IMG/VR virus record: IMGVR_UViG_3300022689_000093
Location: 1-33,975 of that record
Length of the DNA: 33,975 nt
Source: a virus
Strand: one strand, 5' to 3'
Part shown: positions 15,718-24,224 of the stretch, in pieces
Layout: each line of letters begins with the position of its first letter
Numbering within the stretch: position 1 is the stretch's first letter
The notes under the pieces: model-generated
The model's input: only the letters and a program-made list of their open reading frames with translations
What the model was told of the DNA's origin: nothing
Database searches by the model: none
Position numbers and translations under genes: made by a program

Positions 15718-15764
15718 TTAGCCTGTGTTTAAGTCTTCTATAAACTTAAATATGGGCTAATTTT
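15718..15764 (+). terminator. Terminator of the early operon
   Basis: TTAGCC (15718-15723) pairs with GGCTAA (15755-15760), and inside it TTTAAGT (15728-15734) pairs with ACTTAAA (15744-15750). TTTT follows at 15761-15764. It is a two-tier hairpin with a short T tail, 20 bases after the last early stop codon. Confidence 0.65.
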
Positions 15765-15780
15765 ATGAATTACAAACATG

Positions 15781-15820
15781 TATTTAGCATGCAGAGTATA
15801 TATTTAGCATGCAGAGTATA
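15781..15820. repeat. Tandem 20-bp direct repeat with palindromic GCATGC core
   Basis: TATTTAGCATGCAGAGTATA occurs twice head to tail (15781-15800, 15801-15820). An inverted partial copy, CATGCTAAA, lies at 15866-15874. It sits in the convergent gap between the early operon and the end of the late operon. It may be a protein-binding site, an origin iteron pair or a recombination site. Confidence 0.7.
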
Positions 15821-16021
15821 TATTTTAAAAATAATTAAAAAAACTATTGGACAAATTTATATTTCCATGCTAAAATATTTCTTATATTTATTTAGTATAT
15901 ATATCTTGTATAAACAATCTAGCAGTATAGTGGATCCTAGATATTGAATCTCTCATTCACATTAACATACTTTTTTTTTAGCAGGGAAGTTTTTTTTACT
16001 CTTTTTTTTAGGGAATGTATA
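15821..16021. other. Convergent intergenic region
   Basis: Apart from the inverted partial repeat at 15866-15874 and a small hairpin TGAAT/ATTCA near 15945-15959, the region contains three runs of seven to nine T residues between 15971 and 16011. These T-runs have no convincing stem before them on either strand. No gene is supported here; a 60-codon frame at 15765-15947 has no ribosome site. Confidence 0.5.
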
Positions 16022-18586
16022 TTATTTATTAAAGTCTTTAATTCTTAAACTTTCTTTTAAAGGATTATCTTTACTAAGTGATCTTAATACTTTTATTATA
16101 GGACTTATATTTTCTGCAGTTTGTCCAAAAGAAAATTGACCTTTCATATCAGTACCAACCATAGGCATGATTTGTGGTATCTTAGTTAAACCTCCACTTG
16201 GATCATAACTTGTAAAGTCTACATCAGTTCCCATACTTGCTAAATAAACTAAAATTAATGGATATATCCTTCGCTTAGATGCTGTCTTTAAATCACCTTT
16301 TAATAAGTCATTATAGTAATTACTCCACATACCTCTACTCCAAGTAGTAAATGGTATCTTACTCGTAACAGCATTATCTTTTAAAACTTCAGGTCTATTA
16401 ATAGCATTGTATATAAAGTTAACCCTATCACTCATTATTAAACCAAACTCTCTAGATGCCTCTTCTACTCCACCTTTATTATAAGCTCTTAAAACCTGCC
16501 TTCTCTGTGTCTGGTCTAATGTTTTCATAACATCATCTGTTACACCCAATTCTTTCATCTTATTATATGCTGATGCAAATATATGCTTCCTGTTACCCTT
16601 CTCTAACTTACCAAATAAAGTCATTAAAGGCTTACTTGGTAAATTACTTATTTTCTTAACAGTTTCTCCAGTCTTGCCTAATGCTGAACTACCTTTGATT
16701 TCTGAATAATTAAACTCTAAAGGATATAACCTAGACTCAACTTCTTTAAGTGCTTTCTTAGTTGAACTGTCTTTTAAATACCTATTTGACCTATATATAT
16801 ATTTAGATCCTAACTCTGGTACACCTACTAACCACTTCTGAAACTTCTGTGCTGTTATTAACCTAAAATTTAAACCAATATATGAATTATACATACCATC
16901 ATATATAGACTTCATAACAGCCTGACCTTTACTATCTGCCTCTTCTGCTATACTTTTTAAAATGTTAAAGTTAGCCTCTGTAATGTCAGTACCTAAAATC
17001 TTATTATAGTTTTGTTTTGTTCTATGCAAACCTAGTAGCTCCATATATATCTTTCTTAACTTATCTGCATCACCTTCATTACCCATAGCCTCTAACAACA
17101 ACAACTTCCTTTCCATAGGCTTGCCTATATTATGTTTAACCCTTAGCCTTTCTATCCAATTAGTATAATAATCAATTAACTTAGCTGGATCTTTTTCATT
17201 TATTATACTTTTTAATGAATTAACATCTCCCTCTATTCTTGGATTTATAAACCTAGGGTTTAAATTATTACTATCAAATTTTATATTAACATCTGACGAT
17301 GCTTCACTAAACATCCTCTTTCTAAGTATAGGTAAATACTCTTTTATATAACCTATATCTTGACCTGGATAATATTTATTTAATTCTGAATATAAATCAT
17401 CAGTAAATCTATTAACCTTTTCTTTTAAAAGATTAACTTCTCTTATGTTACTCTTCTTATCACCTGTTATAATCTTATATAAATCATCATCACTTAGATT
17501 AAATGCCTTCTTAGTTGACTTTATGTCTAGCATTAGCTTAATTGCAGGCTCTCTTGAATATGTACTTTGATTATTAATACCATAACCTTTGTTAACTAAA
17601 CTTCCTGTATCTACACCTGTTCTTATATATATATCATTAGCTAATACATTAGCATTCTTCCACTTATCTGATTTAGAATTGTACTTAGCCTTTTCAGCTA
17701 GCTCTACAATATTTAAACCTAATTGATTATATCTGTTCCTAGCTATCTTTTGCTGTAATACCTTTCTTGTTTCTTCTTTAGCATCACCAACACCATACTT
17801 AGTTAAATCTGATTCGTCTACATTATAAGTCCTTTTAATATCATCTAACTTATATCTCTCTCTTAAAAACCTTTCTCTTTGCTTTCTTAATTTCTTACCT
17901 AACTTAGTTAAGTCCTTATTCTCACTTGGTATTTGCCCTACCTTTAAGTTTGTCTTAACATCTTTTTCTAACTTCTTAGGATCTGTTGCAGACTTTAATA
18001 TCTTTCTAGCTTCTTTTTCTAAATTAGCTTTCTTCTTATTTAAACTTGGTATTTGATTTTGTTTTGTCTTTGCTTTTAATATCTTAGAAAGCTCTTTGTC
18101 TGCTACAGTTGTCTTTGCAAAAGGTAAAGCATTAGAATCTGCTTGTACTAAACCTGCATCATCTACAACATTAGCTGAACCTCTTACCATCCTTGCTTCT
18201 TTCTTGTTCCTACCAGCCATCTTAGCTTTATCTGAAAGCCTTCTTCTTAATTCTGACATAGATTCTGAAACAGCTTTTCTATCAGCTCTTTCTATCTGAT
18301 CATCAATTCTTTTAGCTTGTCTTAATATACTAGTTAATGTCTTTTCATTTTGTTTATTATTCTTAAATACTGTATTCTCTGATATTTTCTTACTCTTATT
18401 AGCTATGTTACTAGACTTAACTTCATATAAATATTTATTCCTCTTACCTTTATCTATAATATCATTTACTTTGTTTACTTGTTTTCTTAATTTAATTAAA
18501 CCTTCTGATTTAGTAGATGTTTCTTCTGCAATATCATCAACAATATCAGGATTATATCCTTTCTTTTCTAAATATTCAGGTACATT
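16022..18586 (-). CDS. Large ejection/internal virion protein, -1 frame part of a frameshift fusion
   Basis: From its stop at 16022 this frame is open upstream to a TAA at 18602, more than 100 codons beyond its first ATG (18259). That ATG has no ribosome site, and no ATG, GTG or TTG occurs further upstream in frame. The product is therefore probably made by a -1 shift at 18586-18592 from the gene 18568-19179, giving 198 + 854 = 1052 residues. The sequence is very rich in Lys, Arg and Leu and mainly helical. A C-terminal half with hydrophobic patches (LIPLILVYLASMGTDV-like region near the end) suits a channel-forming protein released into the host. Large podovirus ejection proteins (T7 gp16, P22 gp16/gp20 types) are the functional analogues; no transglycosylase motif is seen. 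If no shift occurs, the 745-residue ATG form would be the fallback. Confidence 0.7.
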   Translation of the reverse strand, partial: NVPEYLEKKGYNPDIVDDIAEETSTKSEGLIKLRKQVNKVNDIIDKGKRNKYLYEVKSSNIANKSKKISENTVFKNNKQNEKTLTSILRQAKRIDDQIERADRKAVSESMSELRRRLSDKAKMAGRNKKEARMVRGSANVVDDAGLVQADSNALPFAKTTVADKELSKILKAKTKQNQIPSLNKKKANLEKEARKILKSATDPKKLEKDVKTNLKVGQIPSENKDLTKLGKKLRKQRERFLRERYKLDDIKRTYNVDESDLTKYGVGDAKEETRKVLQQKIARNRYNQLGLNIVELAEKAKYNSKSDKWKNANVLANDIYIRTGVDTGSLVNKGYGINNQSTYSREPAIKLMLDIKSTKKAFNLSDDDLYKIITGDKKSNIREVNLLKEKVNRFTDDLYSELNKYYPGQDIGYIKEYLPILRKRMFSEASSDVNIKFDSNNLNPRFINPRIEGDVNSLKSIINEKDPAKLIDYYTNWIERLRVKHNIGKPMERKLLLLEAMGNEGDADKLRKIYMELLGLHRTKQNYNKILGTDITEANFNILKSIAEEADSKGQAVMKSIYDGMYNSYIGLNFRLITAQKFQKWLVGVPELGSKYIYRSNRYLKDSSTKKALKEVESRLYPLEFNYSEIKGSSALGKTGETVKKISNLPSKPLMTLFGKLEKGNRKHIFASAYNKMKELGVTDDVMKTLDQTQRRQVLRAYNKGGVEEASREFGLIMSDRVNFIYNAINRPEVLKDNAVTSKIPFTTWSRGMWSNYYNDLLKGDLKTASKRRIYPLILVYLASMGTDVDFTSYDPSGGLTKIPQIMPMVGTDMKGQFSFGQTAENISPIIKVLRSLSKDNPLKESLRIKDFNK

Positions 18587-19179
18587 AAACCCCTTAACTT
18601 CTTAATCCTTTTACTTAAACCTGTATAAGCCTTACCAACCCCTGCACCTACTGTACCTAGCCCTGCTCCCAAAGCAGCACCAGTTAAGGCTCCTTGTGTA
18701 CCTTCTGCTAGCACACTACCTACTTTTGGAGTTTCGTTTACATCTGTATATTCTCTAGCTTTTCTAAATACTGATGATAAACCACCATAACCTGCACCTG
18801 TTAATGCTGAATTAGCTATAGCCTTACCATACTTACCAGCTTTAATACCCTTACCTAAAATAGATGCAGGAACTGGTAAATCTGCAACAATACTTGTACC
18901 AATAGAAGCAAGGTTTTCTAAAGCACCCCTAGGTTCATAAAGAGCTTCTTTATCCTTATCTCTAAATGTATTCATTGCTAATTGTAGTATAGGTATTTTC
19001 CTACCTAAACCCTTAGCAGCTTCACCAACTAAAGAAGTATCTAAACCATACCTAATAGCTTGAGGGACATCTCTTTCCCTCTTTTGGTTATAAAGCTCTT
19101 TAAGTCTTTGGTTTAACTTAACCTTAAACTCTTTCTTCTCTTCAGGACTAAGTGCTTCTATTTGCTCTCTAGTTATCAT
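18568..19179 (-). CDS. Upstream part of the ejection protein (zero-frame product)
   Basis: Read without shifting, this gives 203 residues: a charged helical start, then Gly- and Ala-rich stretches (NSALTGAGYGGLSSVF, GALTGAALGAGLGTVGAGVG) like those of membrane-penetrating ejection proteins, then a basic end (LSKRIKKLRGL). It stops only six codons after the slippery heptamer. The short form and the fusion may both be virion components in a fixed ratio. It follows a 394-residue ejection-type protein by 5 bases. The alternative is a real or sequencing frameshift. Confidence 0.7.
   Translation of the reverse strand: MITREQIEALSPEEKKEFKVKLNQRLKELYNQKRERDVPQAIRYGLDTSLVGEAAKGLGRKIPILQLAMNTFRDKDKEALYEPRGALENLASIGTSIVADLPVPASILGKGIKAGKYGKAIANSALTGAGYGGLSSVFRKAREYTDVNETPKVGSVLAEGTQGALTGAALGAGLGTVGAGVGKAYTGLSKRIKKLRGLMYLNI
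18586..18592 (-). promoter_or_regulatory. Candidate -1 ribosomal frameshift site, G GGT TTA
   Basis: In the zero frame the bases read G GGT TTA, which fits X XXY YYZ. After slipping, the tRNAs pair with GGG and TTT and the next codon is AAT in the -1 frame. It lies inside the only 31-nt window open in both frames (18571-18601). An AAGGA Shine-Dalgarno-like element lies 13 bases upstream (18606-18610). A weak palindrome AGGATTATATCCT lies downstream at 18548-18560. Confidence 0.65.
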
Positions 19180-19184
19180 TTATA

Positions 19185-20369
19185 TTATAACCCTTGGTTC
19201 ATCCTACTTAAATTTACGATATCATCTTTTGTCATATTATTTAATTGGTTTAAATCAATACTACCAATCTTCTCACCTGAGCCTACTGGTGTACCTTGTC
19301 CAGCACTAGTATTATTTAACCTATTATATTCTTGTATAGATAAATCCATAACCTGTTTTGCTACATCTGAAACATCACCACTAAACCAAGTCTTAGGATT
19401 CATATATTCTTTTGGTGGATTCTCTTGAGCTAGTTGTTTATATATTTTAGAAAAGATATTATTAAATACTGAACTCTTAGCTAACTCACTAGCACCAGCC
19501 ATTCTAGCTTTAATCTTTTGTTCTTTAATATCTAACTCTCTATCTTTAATATCCATTAACTTTCTTTTATATTCTTTTTCAAAAGCCTTGTTTTCTTTAT
19601 CTTTTATTAATTCTATAGATGTTAGTAAATTATCTAACTTACTTTGCTTCTCTCTAGATGCTTGTTTCATAGAATCATCTTCTCTTGAAGCAACTCTATA
19701 TGCAAGATCATTAGCAGCATCAGCATTAAATCTATCTGCTTGCATCATTAACCTTGCGTTGTTTAAAGCATTAGATTGTAAATCTCTTTTATATTGATTA
19801 TCTAATTCATTATTCCTAGCAAGTGTATTATATAACATACTATCATCTCTTACACCTTTACCCCTGTGGACCTTATCAAATACATTTAAAAGTCCACCCA
19901 AACCTAAGCTCTTACTAGGCTTTTCAGGATTAGCTACTTTAGGTGCTGTTAATTGTTTTAACTTCCCAATCTTACTTCTTGATCTTTTAAAATCACTAGC
20001 GTCAGTATCTAATAAATCACCATATTGCTGTGTAAGTGTATCAAGAAGTGATAATTCTGGTTCATCACCATTAGGATCAAAATTACTATAACCACCTGAT
20101 TGAGTGTTATCTTCTATAGGAGTATATGAAAATGGTTCCATACTACTAGGTACAGGTGTATAGCCATAACTATCTTTACCACTACCAAATATAGGGTTAT
20201 CTTCTGGATAAGGCTTCGTACCTATATCCCAAAGTATTGGTGCTTTTTCACCTATATAACTTGCTAGACCTGAAACATCATCTCCAATAGAATTAAACAA
20301 ATTGCTAGTAGTGTTATACAAACCTGAATAATGATTTGGCATATTTCTAAACCCTGTATTATCAGCCAT
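19185..20369 (-). CDS. Putative ejection (internal virion) protein
   Basis: This 394-residue protein has a low-complexity Asn/Gly/Ser/Pro N-terminal third (about 1-115), a long charged helical middle (about 150-310, with RDLQSNALNNARLMMQADRF and repeated KELDIKEQKIKAR-like segments) and a helical C-terminus. It lacks signal peptide and membrane helix. With the 242-residue Gly-rich protein before it and the frameshift gene after it, it forms the three-gene ejection-protein set usual in short-tailed phages. AGGAGAGG precedes ATG 20369. Function is assigned from composition and synteny. Confidence 0.65.
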   Translation of the reverse strand: MADNTGFRNMPNHYSGLYNTTSNLFNSIGDDVSGLASYIGEKAPILWDIGTKPYPEDNPIFGSGKDSYGYTPVPSSMEPFSYTPIEDNTQSGGYSNFDPNGDEPELSLLDTLTQQYGDLLDTDASDFKRSRSKIGKLKQLTAPKVANPEKPSKSLGLGGLLNVFDKVHRGKGVRDDSMLYNTLARNNELDNQYKRDLQSNALNNARLMMQADRFNADAANDLAYRVASREDDSMKQASREKQSKLDNLLTSIELIKDKENKAFEKEYKRKLMDIKDRELDIKEQKIKARMAGASELAKSSVFNNIFSKIYKQLAQENPPKEYMNPKTWFSGDVSDVAKQVMDLSIQEYNRLNNTSAGQGTPVGSGEKIGSIDLNQLNNMTKDDIVNLSRMNQGL

Positions 20370-20379
20370 TTTACCTCTC

Positions 20380-21108
20380 CTAAAATATTGAAATTTTCTC
20401 TGGTCCTTCTAAAAATGTTTCACCAACCCAATTAGCTACTGGTGCTGCCCATCCACTTGAACCCTGGTCTGCATTACCTTGAAACTGGTTATATGTATTA
20501 GAGTATTGATTGTACATATCATTAGCTGCACCCCTATCCATATTAAACTGCTGTAATATTGCTGCTAGATTAGCTGCGTAATCATTTCTCATACCAGTAT
20601 TATCACCTTGTCTTGCATTCCTTAAAGCTGATTCCTCTTGTAAAGACTGACCTCTATCATATTTATATAAATCAGTATTGTAACCAAGTTTATCCATACC
20701 AGTTTTTCTTTCTACATCAGCCATTCCTCTAGACAAGTTCCTTCTGTTATCAGCCATAGCTCCACCAGCTCCACCTAGTCCTAAACCACGATTACCAAAA
20801 GAACTTACAGCACTTCTATTACCACCTGCCATACCTCTTTGCATAGCAGTTTTCTGTGCATTAGCTATACCAGCAAATGCTTTAGAAGGATCTCCTTCCT
20901 TTACATAGTCTGAATACTTAGGCTGTGTTGTAAAACTTCTACCAGTTTCAGGATTAACTCCATAGTTTCCACCATCATAAGATCCTGTATTATACCCTGA
21001 ACTACCAGGAGAATATCCTTGACCAGTATTATCAAATAGATTGTTCTCTGCATGCCTCATCCTATCTTTATTTACATAATATCCTTCTCTTCCAAAAGGG
21101 CTTCCCAT
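20380..21108 (-). CDS. Putative Gly-rich ejection protein
   Basis: The start is set at ATG 21108, six bases after GGAGG; the longer frame from TTG 21120 would contain that ribosome site. The 242-residue product is rich in Gly, Asn, Tyr and Ala. The first 75 residues are disordered and Gly/Tyr-rich. The middle has Ala/Gly helices (GLGLGGAGGAMADNRRNL). The C-terminal part carries an amphipathic helix, LAAILQQFNMDRGAANDMYNQ. This composition is typical of the smallest podovirus ejection proteins that insert in the host envelope. Confidence 0.65.
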   Translation of the reverse strand: MGSPFGREGYYVNKDRMRHAENNLFDNTGQGYSPGSSGYNTGSYDGGNYGVNPETGRSFTTQPKYSDYVKEGDPSKAFAGIANAQKTAMQRGMAGGNRSAVSSFGNRGLGLGGAGGAMADNRRNLSRGMADVERKTGMDKLGYNTDLYKYDRGQSLQEESALRNARQGDNTGMRNDYAANLAAILQQFNMDRGAANDMYNQYSNTYNQFQGNADQGSSGWAAPVANWVGETFLEGPEKISIF

Positions 21109-21110
21109 AA

Positions 21111-21473
21111 CTACCTCCAAATTCTTCTAAACCTACGATTACTCATTTCGTGTTCATCATAAGTTTTATCTATTATTCTAACTACCCCATTAACAGGATT
21201 AATATCTAATCTTGTAATTTCATCAGGTGTTAAATTATAATCTATACATATTTTATCATATATCTTATTCATATCTTTTTCATTATCTTCATATTTCTTA
21301 GCAGCAGCATATATTAATTCCTTAGCTGTTTCTATCTTTATATCACCATCTGAAGATAGTTTGGAAATTATTTTAACAACTTCTTCTGTAGCTGTTTTAC
21401 ACAAATCTATTCTACTAAGCAATTCTTTTTGCTTATCATTTAGTGTAAATAATGTCCTCTCATTTCTTTTCAT
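21111..21473 (-). CDS. Hypothetical helical protein
   Basis: This 120-residue, charged, mainly helical protein has a basic end (SNRRFRRIWR) that is encoded by the bases serving as ribosome site for the next gene. It overlaps the upstream gene by 14 bases. There is no signal peptide or membrane segment. Being between the fibre and ejection genes, it may be a chaperone or minor tail protein; unknown. Confidence 0.6.
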   Translation of the reverse strand: MKRNERTLFTLNDKQKELLSRIDLCKTATEEVVKIISKLSSDGDIKIETAKELIYAAAKKYEDNEKDMNKIYDKICIDYNLTPDEITRLDINPVNGVVRIIDKTYDEHEMSNRRFRRIWR

Positions 21474-21729
21474 TATTCTTTTCTTCTTCCTTAACTGCCT
21501 TGTTCATCTTAGCAACTTGCTCTATTATTTTACTATAGTTTTTATCAAAGTGTAAAAACTTTACATTACTTTTAGGCACAAATGTATATGTGTTATCTGT
21601 ATTTAAAAACTCATATTCATTTTCATGTATAACCCTATCAGCACATTCTAAATTCTTCTTAGTTCCATCAAAATATTCAACCTCTACATTGAATGATTTT
21701 GGTAAATTAGTTATTAATCCTTTGTTCAT
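21460..21729 (-). CDS. Hypothetical small protein
   Basis: This 89-residue protein has a beta-rich first half (FNVEVEYFDGTKKNL, YTFVPKSNVKFLHF) and a Lys/Glu-rich helical tail. AGGGGGACAATT lies before the ATG. It overlaps the following gene. The beta half could be a small all-beta virion-associated domain, but no match is recognised. Confidence 0.6.
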   Translation of the reverse strand: MNKGLITNLPKSFNVEVEYFDGTKKNLECADRVIHENEYEFLNTDNTYTFVPKSNVKFLHFDKNYSKIIEQVAKMNKAVKEEEKNNEKK

Positions 21730-21739
21730 AATTGTCCCC

Positions 21740-22609
21740 CTATTTATATCTTATATATCTTTTTACTTTAAGTGATTCAGGTTGTATATCTTGATTTGGA
21801 TTTAATGCGTTACTTAAAGAAGAAGAACTCACGCTTCCAATAGTAAGAGCATCATTACCCGTATAATAACTTGTATAACCAGACGAACTCATGTTTAATG
21901 TTGTACCAAAAAAAGACGGAATGTCGTCTGCTCCACCACTATGACCACTATTAAGGCTATATGCGTCCTCTTGAAAACCACAAACTTCTGTCACTGTACC
22001 TGCGTATAGGTCCATATTTATGTAAAGGTTGTTATAACCCCCATAAAAGTCTTCGTTCACATAAATTCTAGCATAACCAGACATTGAGTGGTGATGAGCC
22101 ATTCTGTGGTTATGTGAAATTGTCCCATCATGGGTATGGTCATCTAAAGTATGAGTATGCTCAATGTTTACCATGTGATCAGTTGCTCCAACTGGTGTTG
22201 CGTTTATTGTGTCTGTAGCAATACTGCCAGGTGTATCTAAACTACCTGCACCTATTAAATATTTGTTATCTAAATCAGGTATATTTAACCCATTAAAAAC
22301 ACTGTCTACATCTGAAACAACACTGCCGTCACATAACTTCCAAACATCTGCGTCTGGAGCAGGTACTATACTAGCTAAATCATCAGGGATCCAAACGTCA
22401 ATAACTCTGCCTTTTGGGTTTAAAGACTGAACGATGTCATTTAAAGTGTTGTAATCTCCTATATTCTCTGTTCCTAAACCGTGAATACCAGTAGTGTCAG
22501 TATCGTGATAGTTATATTTTGTTTTAATTTCTGTAAAATTAGAATTAAATGGAGGTGATAATATTTTAGTATTATTAATTATTTTGTTTAAATTAGTTAT
22601 TTGAGTCAT
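21740..22609 (-). CDS. Tail fibre paralogue 1, His-rich collar/tip protein
   Basis: One of three tandem related genes, 289 residues. The N-terminal 45 residues carry the shared block KYNYHDTDTTGIHG (virion attachment). The next 90 residues resemble a collar-type domain (VWKLCDGSV, NIPDLDNKYLIGAG). A striking His cluster follows around residues 150-180 (IEHTHTLDDHTHDG, ISHNHRMAHHH), then a variable Gly/Ser/Tyr-rich tip. The last residues, KVKRYIRYK, are shared with its paralogues. His-x-His repeats in the T4 long-fibre tip gp37 bind a row of iron ions, which is the closest analogue known to me. It overlaps the previous gene by TAATG. Confidence 0.75.
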   Translation of the reverse strand: MTQITNLNKIINNTKILSPPFNSNFTEIKTKYNYHDTDTTGIHGLGTENIGDYNTLNDIVQSLNPKGRVIDVWIPDDLASIVPAPDADVWKLCDGSVVSDVDSVFNGLNIPDLDNKYLIGAGSLDTPGSIATDTINATPVGATDHMVNIEHTHTLDDHTHDGTISHNHRMAHHHSMSGYARIYVNEDFYGGYNNLYINMDLYAGTVTEVCGFQEDAYSLNSGHSGGADDIPSFFGTTLNMSSSGYTSYYTGNDALTIGSVSSSSLSNALNPNQDIQPESLKVKRYIRYK

Positions 22610-23406
22610 TAGTTATACCTCAAGTAATATCTTACCTTTACAGACATTGGTTTTCTGTCTATGTTTAAATTCTTACTAGCTGCACTAACGCCAGTGCTGC
22701 TACTAACTGTAGAAGTAACAGACAAATTTGTAGTATTTCCAGAATATGTTGAAATAGAACTAGCATAACCTTTTAAAGGATTAAAAGTTCTAGTTACGTT
22801 ATTATTATCATCTATATTGAAATCATCAGTACGTTCTGAAACAGTATAACTATCACAACCAGAAACACCACCATAAAGGTTATCTCCATCTCCTACCCCA
22901 ATATTAAAAAGAACCACTCCTAAAACACCGTGATTACTAGAAAAAGCGTGTTCGTGGCTTATAGAATGATTGTGTGAAAACAAGTGTTCTGAATGGTTTA
23001 GATCAAAAGTATTAGAACCTTCTGTGTTTGTAGAACAAACATTGTCTATTGAAACATATGCCTCTGTCATGTCTGGTAAAACAGTTGTGTTAAAAAAAAC
23101 TTGTCCAGCAGAAGGCATCTCTCCACCATCCATTAAAACCCAATGATCACTGTCTAAAACAGGAACTGTTGCGTCTTCGCTGTCCCATATCGCAATAACT
23201 TCTCCAACAAAAAACAATTTTGAGATCCAACCATTAATATAATTTACCGAAACAATTTCGTCATTACTTTCTATACCATGTACTAATGTTTTATTCTTGT
23301 CGTGAAAATTATATTTTTCTTGTATTAGTTGAAAGTTTTGCCTATGTACATTAGCATCTGGTGTATTACCAACTAATATTTGATTTAATCCTGTTATTTG
23401 ACTCAT
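22609..23406 (-). CDS. Tail fibre paralogue 2, His-rich collar/tip protein
   Basis: Second paralogue, 265 residues, with the same layout: KYNFHDKNKTLVHGIES near residue 31, a collar-like block with DHWVLMDGGEMP and VLPDMTEAYV, and a His cluster around residues 138-160 (NHSEHLFSHNHSISHEH). A variable tip ends in KVRYYLRYN. The tip differs fully from the other two while both ends are conserved, as expected for receptor-binding diversification by duplication. The ribosome site GAGG overlaps the codons of the upstream paralogue's LRYK end. Stop and start overlap as TAATG. Confidence 0.75.
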   Translation of the reverse strand: MSQITGLNQILVGNTPDANVHRQNFQLIQEKYNFHDKNKTLVHGIESNDEIVSVNYINGWISKLFFVGEVIAIWDSEDATVPVLDSDHWVLMDGGEMPSAGQVFFNTTVLPDMTEAYVSIDNVCSTNTEGSNTFDLNHSEHLFSHNHSISHEHAFSSNHGVLGVVLFNIGVGDGDNLYGGVSGCDSYTVSERTDDFNIDDNNNVTRTFNPLKGYASSISTYSGNTTNLSVTSTVSSSTGVSAASKNLNIDRKPMSVKVRYYLRYN

Positions 23407-24224
23407 TACTTATACCTCAAAAAACATCTACACTTTAAATTAACTAGGTTTATATCTACAGAAGTTGAAATATTTGATGATGATGTAACGTTAGAGTTTG
23501 TTCCACTTTGTAAAGACTTATAATCAGTATACCCAGTATCAAAGTTAGGGTATACATTTGTTGAACTCATTATACTTGGAATTCCTTGGGTATATGTGTT
23601 GCTAGACCCTGTTGTCCCAGCGAACGCTTCTCTAAGGTAATGAGTTGCATCTGTAGAGTTAGAAGTTGTCTTTGCTAAATAAAGTTCTCTTCCACCGTTA
23701 TTCCTGTCCCAAAAAACCTGTAGGTCTACAGCAGGAATGTGTGAGTGGACAATATTGTGCCTATGGCTTGATAGACCGTGTGTATGTGTGTTTGTGTGGC
23801 TATGAGAAAGATTTAAAGAGTTATTACTATTCCCAACAAAAGACTGTGATAAACCACTTTCCCCACCCACTATATATACTTCAGACATATCTGGCAATTC
23901 TGTTTGGTTATATAAACTATCTTGATCTTCTACTGAAGTTCCATCCATTTCTATATATATATCACTACTTATTATGGCACTCAACAAAGCGTTGTTGTTG
24001 TCCCATAAGTATATTAAACTACCTATTGGTCTATGTTTTAACAAAAATTCTTCAACCTCGTTTTTACCAACAATCCTGTTAGGAGATGTAACACCATGAA
24101 CGTCAGTAGTAGCATTTTCATGTTCATTAAATTTAGAAGCAATTTCATTATAGTTATAATTTAGATCAAGTGCTTCTACTTTAGATAATGCTGTAAAACT
24201 ATTTAATGTTCCAATTTGTGCCAT
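23406..24224 (-). CDS. Tail fibre paralogue 3, His-rich collar/tip protein
   Basis: Third paralogue, 272 residues, nearest the attachment end of the operon. The shared N-terminal block reads KFNEHENATTDVHGVTS, the collar-like part has IYIEMDGTSV and ELPDMSEVYI, and the His cluster is SHSHTNTHTHGLSSHRHNIVHSH around residues 141-163. The tip is Asn/Thr/Ser-rich, ending KCRCFLRYK. The gene starts one base into the stop of the 176-residue gene (TAATG). Confidence 0.75.
   Translation of the reverse strand: MAQIGTLNSFTALSKVEALDLNYNYNEIASKFNEHENATTDVHGVTSPNRIVGKNEVEEFLLKHRPIGSLIYLWDNNNALLSAIISSDIYIEMDGTSVEDQDSLYNQTELPDMSEVYIVGGESGLSQSFVGNSNNSLNLSHSHTNTHTHGLSSHRHNIVHSHIPAVDLQVFWDRNNGGRELYLAKTTSNSTDATHYLREAFAGTTGSSNTYTQGIPSIMSSTNVYPNFDTGYTDYKSLQSGTNSNVTSSSNISTSVDINLVNLKCRCFLRYK

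Noticed and set aside
15765-15947. 60-codon rightward frame in the convergent gap
   Set aside because: It lies over the tandem repeat, lacks a ribosome site and has an implausible residue mix.
15971-16012. Terminator formed by the long T-runs
   Set aside because: No stem precedes any of the runs on the plus strand, and on the leftward strand they are A-runs.
16022-18259. A stand-alone 745-residue gene starting at ATG 18259
   Set aside because: No ribosome site precedes this ATG and the frame is open for another 115 codons upstream, so it is treated as part of a frameshift product.
19162-19428. Rightward frames opposite the late genes, such as this one
   Set aside because: They lie antisense to longer genes, have no ribosome sites and show hydrophobic Ser/Leu-rich sequence typical of reverse-complement coding DNA.
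20380-21120. Start of the Gly-rich ejection protein at TTG 21120
   Set aside because: That start would include the GGAGG that serves ATG 21108.
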